A stretch of DNA of 64,000 nucleotides from Marchantia polymorpha subsp. ruderalis (lineage: Eukaryota > Streptophyta > Marchantiopsida > Marchantiales > Marchantiaceae): positions 16,562,001 to 16,626,000 of the forward strand of contig AP031358.1 of the NCBI GenBank assembly GCA_037833965.1, written 5' to 3'. The translations under genes and the position numbers were made by a program. How positions within the stretch are numbered: position 1 is the first letter of the stretch; each line of letters begins with the position of its first letter. Below the pieces are notes generated by a model that saw only the letters and a program-made list of their open reading frames with translations, had not been told where the DNA came from and made no database searches. Shown piece by piece: positions 53,556 to 64,000 of the stretch.

Positions 53556-56500
53556 TTATTGCTCACCGGTGCTTCCGCTGCTACTACCACCACCACATTG
53601 CGATGTATTCACTGTCTCGACACGGACCATGAGCTTGATTGCATGGCCTCCAGTTGATCTCATAACTTCGATGCACTCATCCAGATCGGCATCACACACC
53701 AGTAATACCCATTCCTCGTCATCGTCTCGATATTTAAGGTTCAAGCTTTGAACAGGCAGTTTGAGTCGACTAGCAACCTCCTCGCGAAGATCCTGATACG
53801 AGGAGTTCGGCAGAAGCTTGAATCGGGCAGTGTCCGATCCATACGTGGCCTTCACAATGGTGGACGAACTCTCATCGTGCGAATTGGGAGACCTGCGCTG
53901 GGAGCCAACGCCAGACGACGGCGAGCCGCAGTCACTGACGCGAACTGGCGATGAGCTGTAATGCTGCGAAGATCCCTCCACTCCGGACGAGCTCTGATTG
54001 CCACCTTCGGGATCCTCCTCGCCAGGAGATGTGCCACAATATATTTTCAGAGCCCTGTAATCACTCGATAACCCTGCAACTCCTAGCCTACTACAACTCA
54101 AATGCTTTTCCTCGCCATTTACACCCTGCAGAGCTGCCAGCGCAGCCCCGCCGCCATGGACCCGGCTCTCCCCGCCCACAAACGACCCCTTGCCAGGGGC
54201 GGGGTCGGCTTTGGGGCCAGTGCCGAACACGGATCCAGCCCCAGCCCCAGCCCCGGACTGCTCGTTCTGGGCGTTGGGCACTTCGCCCTGGCCACAATTA
54301 TCAACCCTGGCCTCCACCATCTCATCACCCGCAGCATCGGAAGCTTGACAAGCACCAGCATTCCCCACCATATCCACATCTACACCCCTACTACTACCTA
54401 CTGTGTACGAGCTGACGTCGCCGCTCTGTGACGCTTTGCCCCCGCTCGATGCGCCGGGGGACGCCACTTTGCCATGCCAGGACTGCTGCATGCCTTTGCC
54501 CGCCTCGTCGCCCCGGCTCATCTGGCAGTCCACCACCGGAGGCGAGCTGCTCGTCAAATGCTGCTGCTGCTGCTGCTGCTGCTGCTGATCCGAGGATCCT
54601 GCAGCGCTGTGGCCCGCCGCTCCTCCGGGCACAGGCGTGGCCCAGGACACTGTCCAACTGTTCCTTGCGCCGTAGCCATTGTCCTGGCCCAGCTGCACGC
54701 CGCTCACGGCGGCGGCAGCGGCTGCCGCAGCGCTCGCCAGATCTGCGTTGATTCTCAGAGCTCCATCGGCGCCTTGGACCGAATCGATGACCCCTTGCAG
54801 CTTCTTCAGCGACCTGCTCACTTTGTTGATCTTGCGCGACGGCCATCTCGAAATTCCGTGCTGCCGACAGATTCTTTTCAAGGTCGTAGGGCACACTGCA
54901 TCCGCACGAAAAGGTGAGACTCTCGACGCATTCCCCGACGCCGGTGCATGCACGGCTAGCGAAGCGAAGCGATCGAGCAGGCAAGCAAGCAAAACATCTA
55001 GCATCGAGCCGATCGACCGAGCACGCATGCATGCATACAGAGCTTTCGACGAGCAGGAGCAGAAATCGAGACAGCACTCAATTAAAAAACAAACAAAAAA
55101 ACTGGGACTCACCACCGATGCTTTTCGCAGCATCTTTCAAGCTGCCGGCGAAGTACTGCTGGAGCACATTGAGGCCGATGGTTTTCTCGTTGGTGCCGCG
55201 CCTGCGCTCGGGGCGGCGCTTGTGCACGCCGTCCCCAGAGCCGCCAGCCTCGGGCATCTGGTACGGGTGGCCGGCGGAGCGCCAGGCGTGGTGCGCATCC
55301 ATGTCGGAGCGGCCATTGGAGTCGTGCGCGAGCTGCGGCGAGGACGGGTGCATGTGGTGCTGCTGCAGCGAGTCCTCGGACGAGTGCTGGTGGTCGTAGA
55401 GACCCGAGTGCCCTTGCTGGTCCTCGAGATCCTGCGCATGGGGGGACACGTCGGGGGCCTTGGATCCGAAGGCTGCGTTTGCAACATTCAAGGACTTGCC
55501 TTCCAGCGCTTCTACCCTCCCAGAGCCATCCTGCTCTTCATCAAGCTCTTTGCTGGTAACCGTGCGCAAGCTCCTACAGACACGCTGCATGGTGATGGAA
55601 AGCGCATTCAACAGTAGTTGTTGCTCATTACCATCTACACAAGAAGGTGGTAGAAAAAACTCCAGAACGTAATCATCACTACCTGTATGAATGCTGCGTA
55701 ATCGGATAGCCACTGCTGCACTTAAACCAAACATTTTTGCGTAGTGGCCCAGTGGATATTCGATTTTAGGATAGTTACGCACATCACTTTCAAAAACAGG
55801 CTGATTGGATGAAAAAGCCCTCCCAGGCACACCCTGATTCTTTTCTACGACATGCTCTGTGCATGCACGCCGAAAACCCCACATCGAAGAGTCACTCACA
55901 TAGCAAGGTCCGTGTGCGGTGTGTAGCACGACTCGCGGTTTATTGCTGACGGTTCCACTCAATCTTGGGCTCACATTCATGCTCGGGCTCCCGCTACCGA
56001 GTTCCGGCACCGGAGTGGCATCAGTCCAGGATGGGACCCAAGTCTGGGCCAAAGGAAGTTTGTGTGTTTCGCACACCGCTGTCAGGACCTCTAAAATTTC
56101 CGCTAGAGTTCTTTGCCGTTCCTCGGACCGGATCTGTATCGCACAGGCGCAACCACGCAACCAGCTTTAGCAACGAGCAGCATCACTCATTCCATCCTAG
56201 ATCTACTTGCATGCCACACTTCTTTCTACGAATTTCACTCGAATCACACGACTTTTCAATTCACCTCTGTGGGAGGAGATTGGCATCCGCTGGTTGACAA
56301 GCTGACGCCCTGGCCACACACACACGAGCACCCCCGTCAGTCAGTAGGCAGCCATGGGCTCGAGAGCTCGGACACGAGACTTCACGGCAACATGATCGAG
56401 TACAAAGTGCAAAATCAAATCCCAAGCACACGAAAATGTTCGACAGAAGTCCGAAGACAGGAAAGGAAGAATTTTGGACACTCCAGCGCAATCCGAAGAG

Positions 56501-57951
56501 TATCCGAGATTATGACTCACCTTGAGGGCTCGGCAGATGATGTCCAGTTCAGGCCCGTACTGAACTTTCTCTGACTTCATAATCAGCTCGATTACAGCCA
56601 GGCAGATGTTGGAGGTTTCTTCGAACACAGGCACGGCCAGAGTGCCCTTGACATCGCACTGCTCGGCGTAGCTCACGCGCAGGAACTCCTGCGAGGAGTA
56701 GTAGAGGACATTGGGCGTCCACTCGGGCGCGCGCGTGAGGAACACTCGGCCGGGGAGCCCCGGGTACTCGGACGAGCCTTTCTCGGTGGGGAACACGAAG
56801 TTGGCCGACACATTGCGGTAGCAGAAGAGGCGGTTGTCGTTCGCGGCGCAGACGTAGGGCTGGTCGCGCGTGCTCAGGATGAGCTTCTCTCCGTGCGTCG
56901 TGGGCACCCAGATTTGGATTAGAGTGTCGCCCCCGGTCAAATTGGAGATCGATTTCAGCGCCTGCGTCATGCGGTCTTTGAGCGTCTGCGACAAGCCCTT
57001 GTTGGCGTGGCCCTGGCTCACGAATCGTCCGCCTCGGAGCTCCTGCTTGTCGGCAGGGATCAAATCGCGCCCGGAGCCGAGCATTTCCAGCAGCTCGTCT
57101 TGGCGTTCTTCGGCCTTCTCGGCCCCGCCATTGGAGGAGTCGCGATACACGAGGCTGTCGATGTAGCCCCCGAGAGAAGGGCCGCCGCGAGGCCCCAGAG
57201 ATTCGTCCCTGGCGACCTGGCCGGACAAATCCACGTCCGCAGAATGCTTGAGCCCTCGTCCATCGGCGGTGGCGCTGCTGCTGCTGACCCCTGTCGCCTC
57301 CGATGAATTGCCGCTCTGATTCGGGCACCCGGAGCGATCTAACAAGCTGGAGGGCGAAACCGGGAGAAAATCCTGCGAGTAGGCGCCGGGAGAGAAGTCG
57401 TTGGAGATCCAGGCCCCGCTTTTGGAGAAGGCCAAATTCGACACCGACGAGGACGACGAATTGGTCGCATTGGTCGACACGAGGCGCTGCAAATCCTCCC
57501 CGCCTTCGGGAATCCTTGAAATGTTGGACGAATGTCCCGGCAGCGAGTAGCAATCTCCTCCTCTGTAGCCCTGCGGGATCGTCTGGTTGAGTGTGTAGTA
57601 CAGCGACGAAGGGCCCGACACATTCGACGGCGAGCACGTCGTGAATGGATAGTATTCACCAGGCGAGGACGCGTTTATCCAGGGCTCGATATTTTGATCC
57701 ACCAAAGGATCGAGATCCATCAGCTCTGTCAGCAGCGAGTCGTCCATTATGAACTTGGAATCCGTCGGAGACCCTGCCATGGGCGACGTTGACAATTGCC
57801 CTAACCCTAATGCATCCGCAGAGCGCCATCTGTGCAAACATTGCTGAATCCTTTCGTTCGAAATGGGCTCCATCATCGCCTTTTCAGCTACTTTTTTCCT
57901 ACTAATCGACGGGTCGGTTGGCAGAACTGAGTCGCAAAGGACAGGCCACAA
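53556..57951 (-). CDS. NLP: NIN-like protein (NLP) transcription factor, RWP-RK and PB1
   Basis: NLPs are nuclear transcription factors that mediate nitrate-responsive gene expression in plants. Coding exons (minus) are 57951 or 57876 to 56521, then 56133-55113 and 54895-53556. Both introns are GT-AG and in phase. The product is 1238 residues from the Met at 57876 (1263 from 57951). I favour [12 protein letters not shown] at 57876 but cannot settle it. Residue numbers from 57876: an acidic N-terminal motif [11 protein letters not shown], a GAF-like nitrate-response region (about 210-450, with IQIWVP and [13 protein letters not shown]), the conserved [20 protein letters not shown] segment early in exon 2, the RWP-RK domain across the second intron (about 770-830, core [10 protein letters not shown]), a long Ser/Gly/Ala-rich linker with a nine-Gln run, and a C-terminal PB1 domain (about 1135-1217, with [12 protein letters not shown] and the acidic [10 protein letters not shown] motif). 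It is longer than Arabidopsis NLPs because of the linkers. Confidence 0.93.
54561..54587 (-). repeat. CAG repeat encoding nine Gln in NLP
   Basis: Nine tandem CAG codons on the coding strand lie in the linker between the RWP-RK and PB1 domains. Pure codon use (no CAA) suggests length instability. Confidence 0.95.
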
Positions 57952-58820
57952 ATCCTCGGCTCAGCTCGGGGATTGGAGGTGGATGCAGAACAAGATTTCA
58001 CGACCAGGTTCCGCTCCCTCTGCTCAAGCTCAAGCTCAAGCTCAAGCGCGAGCTGAGCTCTGGCTCGAGCTCGCCACGAGGATGTTCAGAGGTGGAGGGG
58101 GGGGGTGCCTTAAGGGCCAAACTCCCGCAACACACACACACACAGAGGCCTACGGTGACAGGTGATCAGCAAAAACAGGATACGTCCGCCGAGGGAACGA
58201 TGAAGGGGCCCGAATTGTGGGTCCGGCGGTAAGCAGGTATCTTGGGTACTTTTATGGTGAAATTGGTGAGGTCTATGTTCGGTTCACATAGCGAATTGTG
58301 CCAAACGGGGATTGGGTCTAGAGACAGGGAGGGGATGGGAACAGATCAGTTCACGTTCCAGGGACTCAAGCTTCAATTCGAGGGCGATGCCTACAAGCAG
58401 TGAGCTGGGGGAGAGTAGGAGAAAGTGAAGATCAAAAGACAGGCAAGAGAAGGAAAGAGTGTGGTGGTATCCAAGGGAGGATAGCAGCTACCATCACCCC
58501 ACACACCCCGGCGACTGCAACAACGCATCATCGCTCCGAGGCCAGAGCAGCTTGTGCACGCCAGATTCAAACGCTCTTGAATCAGGTGGGCTCAGCAGAC
58601 ATATCGGCCTCGAGTTGACCACCCAGGCTCGCCCGACTCCTGCCACCAAATCTAGACCACCAGGATAGCAAGGACAAGGGTAGACCATCACAGACGCGCT
58701 GCTTCTTCTTCCTCCTCGTCTGATCCCCACATCCTCCGGCCCTCTCGCTCGCTCGCTCGCTCGCTCGTCGTTGCCTCCTGTCGACTACTGACAGTAACTA
58801 ACAAAACTCCACACGCCAAG

Positions 58821-58830
<10 letters not shown>

Positions 58831-58874
<44 letters not shown>
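58831..58874. repeat. (CT)22 microsatellite
   Basis: A perfect dinucleotide tract of 44 bases about 0.9 kb upstream of the NLP start. Its neighbours are CTCG tetranucleotide repeats. Confidence 0.95.
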
Positions 58875-58877
<3 letters not shown>

Positions 58878-59499
58878 GATTTCTACAAAACAATCAGCCC
58901 TTCAACCAGCCAACCAACCAACCAACCACACTCTTCTACTACTCACTCTCTTTGTTTCTTTCTTTATTTCTTCGTTCACTCGTCACTTCCATTCCATTCC
59001 TTGCCCGCCTTCCTTCCTTCCTTCCACCTGCCTGGTCCGACGCCCCTCGAGAACGCTTGCTCTGCTCGTCTACTAAAGCGGATCATCATCGACCTCAGAC
59101 CGCTTCGTCTTTCTCTTCTTCTTCTTCGAGTCCGAGGTCAATCTCAATCGTTCATTCCTCCGGGGCCTCGACACAAAGCTAAGCTCCCCCTCCTCGGGCC
59201 TTTTCTTACCACACAGCCTAATCTATGGCAGCTCCTAATTCTCTGTCACTCGCTGTCTCTCCTCATCCTCCTCCTCCTCCTCCTCCACGACGATTTGAGC
59301 CTTCGATAAACGATACCAACGACTTGCACAGGCTGCCGAGACCTACCGGCGACCACTACAACTCCCTGCGCATTCCTGCTCTGCTCTCGGTGGATATCCG
59401 GACGATGACAGTGATGATGATGCTGATGATGGAGTCGAACAGATGAAGATTGGGCACCGTCTCGAAGGAAACGACCCCCGGGTCAACTCTCCCACTCTC

Positions 59500-59517
59500 T
59501 CCCACTACTACTACTAC

Positions 59518-59548
<31 letters not shown>

Positions 59549-59613
59549 AATCTTCTAATCTTCTAATCTTCTTCTCCTCCTCCTCCTCCTCCTGCTGCAG
59601 CTGCTGCTCCTTC
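59500..59613. repeat. Compound ACT/CTT/CTC/CTG microsatellite
   Basis: Consecutive short tracts of ACT, CTT, three 'ttctaatc'-type units, CTC and CTG/CAG units. The degenerating serial composition is typical of slippage-driven growth. Confidence 0.9.
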
Positions 59614-60041
59614 TTCTTCCACAAACACCACCACCAGCCCCACCCGTACCGGAGATCGAACGACGTTCACAGTACAAGGAACACACGGACAAGAGAAGAG
59701 CAATTGCAGCGCGCAGAGCACAAGCCCGTGGGAGCGGTAGAGAGGGGAAGAGCGAGAGAGAGAGAGAGAGAGAGAGAGTCGGGAAATCTCTCAAGGAATG
59801 GAACGATCGTTACGACCCGCAGCACACAAAATGCGAAGCATGGCGACGAACCCGGACTCTCAGAGAGGCCCAGACCAGACCCCACCTCTGACCGACTCCT
59901 CCTCACCCCCCTCCTCGTTCACCGGAATTAATCGCCATTAGTCTTAACTCCGGTCCCCCGGGCTGCCCCCGAAATCTTTCCATCCGCTTCCCGAACGCTC
60001 CTCGCTCAATTCTCGCCGCTGCTCGGCTGTCCCGGGCATCG

Positions 60042-60165
60042 CAGCCCCAGCCCCAGCCCCCCTCCCTCCCCTCCCTCCTGCCAGCCCCCGCGACCTGACC
60101 GAGCGAGCGACCGAGCGTAGCCCCGTCCCAGCCCCAGCCCCAGCCCCAACCCCCCAGCCCCCCAG
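60042..60165. repeat. CCCCAG-rich low-complexity tract
   Basis: Repeated cagccc(c) units with short interruptions. The minus strand is G-rich, with many GGGG runs, so this is a candidate for G-quadruplex folding on that strand. Confidence 0.85.
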
Positions 60166-60320
60166 TCCCCGTCCCCGTTCCCGACCCCGAGCCCGACGGA
60201 CGTCGATTACGTCTTTTACTGCGATCCTTATCCTCTGATCGTCGTCGCTCTCGTTCTTGTACCAGCACCACAGATTCCACGTTCCTGTATGGGAGCCCCC
60301 CCGGGGGGCGAGCGTTCTTG

Positions 60321-63300
60321 TACGAGGCGGTCGCGCGTTCCTTCCATGCAGAACCGCCCGTCCCGAGTCCCCGTTTGTTTAGCGGGACTGTTCTAGTGAA
60401 CTGTCATCGCCATACAGTGACGCTCCTTGAATATGGCTCTTTTGGACGCGCTCACAGCCTCGGGACTGGCGAACTTACCCGGCTAGTAAACATTATTATC
60501 CACGTCTCGCCGCTGGGGGAGAGCCTCTGCTGCTTCTACCGTATTGACTTTCCTCTTTGGGTAAGGTGAAGGATGGCACTCGGGCTTTGATTCCCCTGTT
60601 CGCTCCACTCCAGACGCATTCTTCAGTGTCTCGGGATTCCAGGTAATCATACACGGGAGAGTGAATCATTGACACTAATCCTCACAGGGCTCACAGGCCC
60701 CCTCCTCTAGTTCGATGCAGCAGCAGCAGCGCTTACGAGGAATCAGACGGAAGAATAATCAGAAGGTGGATACCACTCTATACGTCACAGGACCCCGAGA
60801 GAATATCTTGTGTGATTTATCGAGCGGGGCATATATTTACACATATATATGGTATCTCACGTAATGGGGCCTTGGACGTATTCTAGGGTTTGCTTTTCCA
60901 GGTGACACTTCGCAGCGCACGAAATCCACTCGAATTATTTAGTGCCAAAGAACTGTTCCTTGCGGCTGGAGACATTTCCCGGTTTCTACTGCCGAATAGA
61001 CATTTGTTTATGCGCTTATAGTTGTTTATGGATCTGTATATGGAACCGCACCCCTGCACTGTATCTACGAGGAAAGCGAACGCAGGCTACGAACGAAACC
61101 TCATCTTCAATGGCTCTGACATTCTGGGGCAGGGGGCTCATGATGGTATTCACGTGGCGATCGAATATTGGCTCGAAGCTGGAAATCCAAGTGCCACGAA
61201 AAGCAGCGCAGCGTACAAGGCCCATTAAAAAAGTCGTTTTGCCGGATCCAGATTCAGATACAAGGCCCTTCGCCAGTTTTTGCCGAGGCGATGTCTCAAG
61301 GCTTGAGACAAGCTGTGGACCGAGTTTTGGCAGTAGTCACGCCTCCCCTTTCCTGGGCTTTCCAGGGCTGGCGACTCGCTGCCAGAGTCGCAGCCACTTT
61401 GAGCTTTCCCGGCATGTGGATGCACTTTGTTACGTGCAGTTAAATTTCGATCCCCGGCCACGAACGGGGATCTTCCTCATCGACGTCGCTCGTTAATCTT
61501 CACTGTGTCGAGAATTAACGCCGGCATTAAATGACGGTTTTAACCTCCATACGAGCCAAAGAAACAAGCGGCTTCATTACACGTCCTGCCCTTCATTGCT
61601 TGTGATTAGCAAACACGATCCTCCATGCAGACTTCACGAGAAGGATTCTGGGATTTGCTCCCACGTAATTTCCAGATCCTAAACAATGTTTGTTACCGAG
61701 AGCAAGAGAAAGCCCCAGCTCCATGCCGAGCTTTATTCACTCGTCGGTAGATTAAGTTGTGAAGTCAATCGCAGTCACGTGCTCGGGATTCTAAGCAACT
61801 TCTCGCTTCTGGGTAACGCAGATTTGCTCGTCTTGCTCCTCACAGGGATGCATGTGTTTCTCGATTCAGCGCCCCAAGTAATCATAAAATAATGCCTTCC
61901 ATACCGTCTAGGAGTCTGCTCTACATTTCCCGTACTCGAGTTCTTACTCTACTTCCATCTTCGAGGAAGATTAAATTATTCTTCACGTACCATGTGTTGT
62001 ACATCTTGTTTTCTATTATGATGGCACTCATGTCGCTTAAAAAATATGACATCATCATTGTTTACAAATAAGTACTCCTCCGACCAGCACCTCGCAGCCG
62101 TTCTGTTTGGAGCAAGATATGATATGATCGGTAATTGTTTTAGGATTACGATCTCGATTCTTATGGCTCAGGGCATTGCTTGATGTGTGATCTCTAGCAA
62201 TTTCCAATGGAGAGACGTGCTGATCAGCAGCCCCTGTTTGAACTGAGCTCAGGATCTCGGAGACCCGTCTTATCCTTCAAGCTTTGCCTATAAAATTTTG
62301 CATTTTCGCATCTTCAAATGAACCTTTGTTTTTGGTGTCATTCATTATCTTTATCTACCGAGTAAGAGTATCTGAAGGCATATTCCGAGGGGATTGATCT
62401 CTCTTATCATGTTGGTTTTTGCACCCCCCGGATTTTAGGTTCAGAGTACGGAAGTGGACGCTGGGTGGTTTGACTGAGAAGACGTATTTAATAAACGGAG
62501 TTTTGTTGCGTAACAATTATGAACTCTATGCCATCATGAAGTCCACATTCGTAAACACTTGAGGGTCAGTTCTTCTTTCCGGTCATCCAACCAAACGGCC
62601 AATAATCGATCTGCAGTTGAAGCCATACCACTTAACAGGTTGTTGTAAGCTGCTCGATGAAAAAACGTCAATAATATCACTCGAAGTCTCACTCGATCAC
62701 ATCATCCACGAGAGAAGCAGAGAACGATTTAGTTGCGTACGATTTGAGTTGGAGTAGGAGGGAAAATATCCGACTGATGATGGATCAGTGGTCTGGACGA
62801 TAGATGCAAGATCCACATATGGAAGATGTACCCTCAAGATGTCCTCGTAAACCGTTTCATAAGCTTTGGGATATATATATATATATGCTCAAACAGGAGT
62901 CCGGGAAGAGAGGTAGAAGTTTATTTAGAGTCGCATGAAACTTTAAGTGCTCATTTTCACATGCACAATTCATCGAATACGAGACATGCTTCCTTCGCAA
63001 CTGTTTTTCACTAGCTGTAAAAAGTCCTTATCTTTAGTGAAGGCCTTGCATAGTGAATGTGATAAACACATCGACTGGAGGAGGAGAGATGATGTATGGG
63101 ATGGGATTCTCATCACTTTCTTCTTCTTAAACTTAGTCACAGATATGACAATAGCCGACGGGAAGGGAAGTCTGTTTGGAGCAGGTGGCAGTGAGACCTT
63201 CAGGCACGCAGATTCTGGACAGAAGGAAGCGCAGAACAATGGGGGTGCAAGGGTTGTGCAAGAGTATGTCGTCGGCCTTGCTCGCATGCATAACCGAAAA

Positions 63301-64000
63301 CCCATGCAAAGTCATGTTAACTACTCTACTGAAAGCCTGGGAGCAAGCACAGTGCGAATCGATCAGTCAACGAATCGATCGGGGATTTGATTCACGCAGG
63401 TGCCAAATGGTTGGTCGCCCTGCGCGAGAAGCAGCTCGCAACCATGTCTGGGCCATGCGAGCCAATGAGTCTGTGCCCGAGTCGAGTCGAGAGCCACTGG
63501 ACGCACGCAAGGTTCGCAATGAACTGGTTCGCTCGTCTCGCTGCCCTGCCCTGCCCTGCCCTGCCCTGGCCTCATGCAGCACGGTCTGTCGGTCGGAGAG
63601 AGAGAGAGAGAGAGAGGGAGGGATGGATAGACATTCAGATAAACAGACAGATATATTCGGTCGTCCTTCCGTGCTGCTGCGGTCATTCCGTTCTTGTGGC
63701 TGCTGCCCCAGGAGCTGAGGGGGGGAGGAAAAACATCCGCTGTCCAAATCCGAGCGGGATCACGAAACGCACATTCGATGCCGCGCAGAAGGTAACACAA
63801 GGGAGCAAGGGAGCAAGGGAGCAGGCAGGCAGGGGAAGGAAAGTGGGCAGAAGGTGCCGGGGAGGGGCAAACTGTAGGGAGAGGGGAGCTCAGTCACTCA
63901 CTCAATCACTCAAGCCTTCGGAAGCGGATGGAATCATCGCAGGGCCCACCAGGAGCTCGCATGAATGATGAAATTGTGGACAAAAGTGCTCGCACACAAG
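60321..64000. other. No recognisable gene
   Basis: Moderate-GC DNA. The largest frames (184 codons at 60942-61496 plus; 180-193 codons at 63176-63968 plus) have no recognisable domain. The latter run through a CTGCC pentanucleotide repeat (about 63541-63569), a GA run (63596-63617) and a GGGAGCAA repeat (about 63800-63825). The right end resembles the microsatellite-rich leaders of psbY and NLP, so it could be the promoter of a plus-strand gene starting beyond the window. Confidence 0.4.

Larger units (their letters stand above)
57952..60320 (-). promoter_or_regulatory. NLP upstream region, CT/CTT/CTC-rich
   Basis: A GC-rich, low-complexity region upstream of the NLP start. It holds repeated AAGCTC hexamers (about 58021-58050), a CA run (58131-58143), CTCG repeats (58745-58770), (CT)22 at 58831-58874, CTC/CTT/ACT tracts at 59255-59290 and 59500-59613, a GA run at 59753-59778, and a CCCCAG-type tract at 60042-60165. 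Any long NLP 5' UTR, with possible leader introns, would lie here. The many Ser-, Pro- and Leu-rich frames are low-complexity artefacts. Confidence 0.5.

Noticed and set aside
54679-55617. A 312-codon plus-strand frame opposite the NLP gene
   Set aside because: Antisense shadow of NLP exons 2 and 3; it spans the real intron and has no recognisable domain.
56549-57637. A 362-codon minus-strand frame in another register of NLP exon 1
   Set aside because: Off-register shadow; the NLP-specific motifs read only in the other frame.
57797-57810. Telomere-like ccctaaccctaa
   Set aside because: Only two units, and they fall within the NLP coding frame (reading LGLGQL on the coding strand), so chance is the better explanation.
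60942-61496. A 184-codon plus-strand frame
   Set aside because: No domain, no splice context and competing frames on the opposite strand; not supportable as a gene from sequence alone.
63367-63450. A possible tRNA-like B-box on the minus strand (aatcaaatcccc)
   Set aside because: No acceptor stem, D-arm or anticodon arm could be folded around it.

Overview
The window looks like nuclear DNA of a land plant, most likely a liverwort of the Marchantia type. It contains a PSII subunit precursor (PsbY), a plant ATP-citrate lyase B subunit, a NIN-like (RWP-RK/PB1) transcription factor, a plant guanosine deaminase and a plant GT14-family glycosyltransferase. Introns are spliceosomal GT-AG, and gene leaders are rich in CTCG, CT, CTT and CTC tracts. 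The species call is an inference from overall style (GC-rich exons, CT-rich leaders, gene-poor AT-rich repeat blocks), not from a diagnostic marker.

Layout: 0-4.7 kb is mostly unassigned, with one GC-rich intact ORF for a multi-pass membrane protein (1968-2603, +). 4.7-13.3 kb is an AT-rich block containing a badly decayed Ty1/copia retrotransposon on the minus strand, with zinc knuckle, integrase, RT, RNase H and LTR in order from 9.8 down to 6.2 kb. 13.4-16.9 kb holds the psbY gene (+), with a microsatellite-rich promoter or leader and an intron-free ORF encoding four PsbY units in tandem. 18.9-24.3 kb holds a four-exon guanosine deaminase gene (-). 28.1-31.2 kb holds a nine-exon GT14 glycosyltransferase gene (-). 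33.3-45.3 kb is a second AT-rich block containing another copia-derived element (+). Its 3' internal segment has expanded into an array of about eight ~453-bp tandem units between LTR-like direct repeats.

46.4-48.3 kb is an intron-free ATP-citrate lyase B coding sequence (-). 53.6-57.9 kb is a three-coding-exon NLP transcription factor (-), with a very long, GC-rich, microsatellite-laden upstream region to about 60.3 kb. 60.3-64 kb has no gene I can recognise.

The genes do not form a functional cluster. They are separate housekeeping, photosynthetic and regulatory loci, which is normal for a plant chromosome. Loosely, several touch nitrogen and carbon economy: guanosine deaminase in purine nitrogen recycling, NLP in nitrate response, ACL in cytosolic acetyl-CoA supply. 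I see no evidence of coordinated control. The most notable items are the tetra-PsbY polyprotein, the intronless ACLB coding region, and the copia-derived tandem array. Exon boundaries given below were derived by hand from GT/AG sites, reading phase and protein-family continuity.
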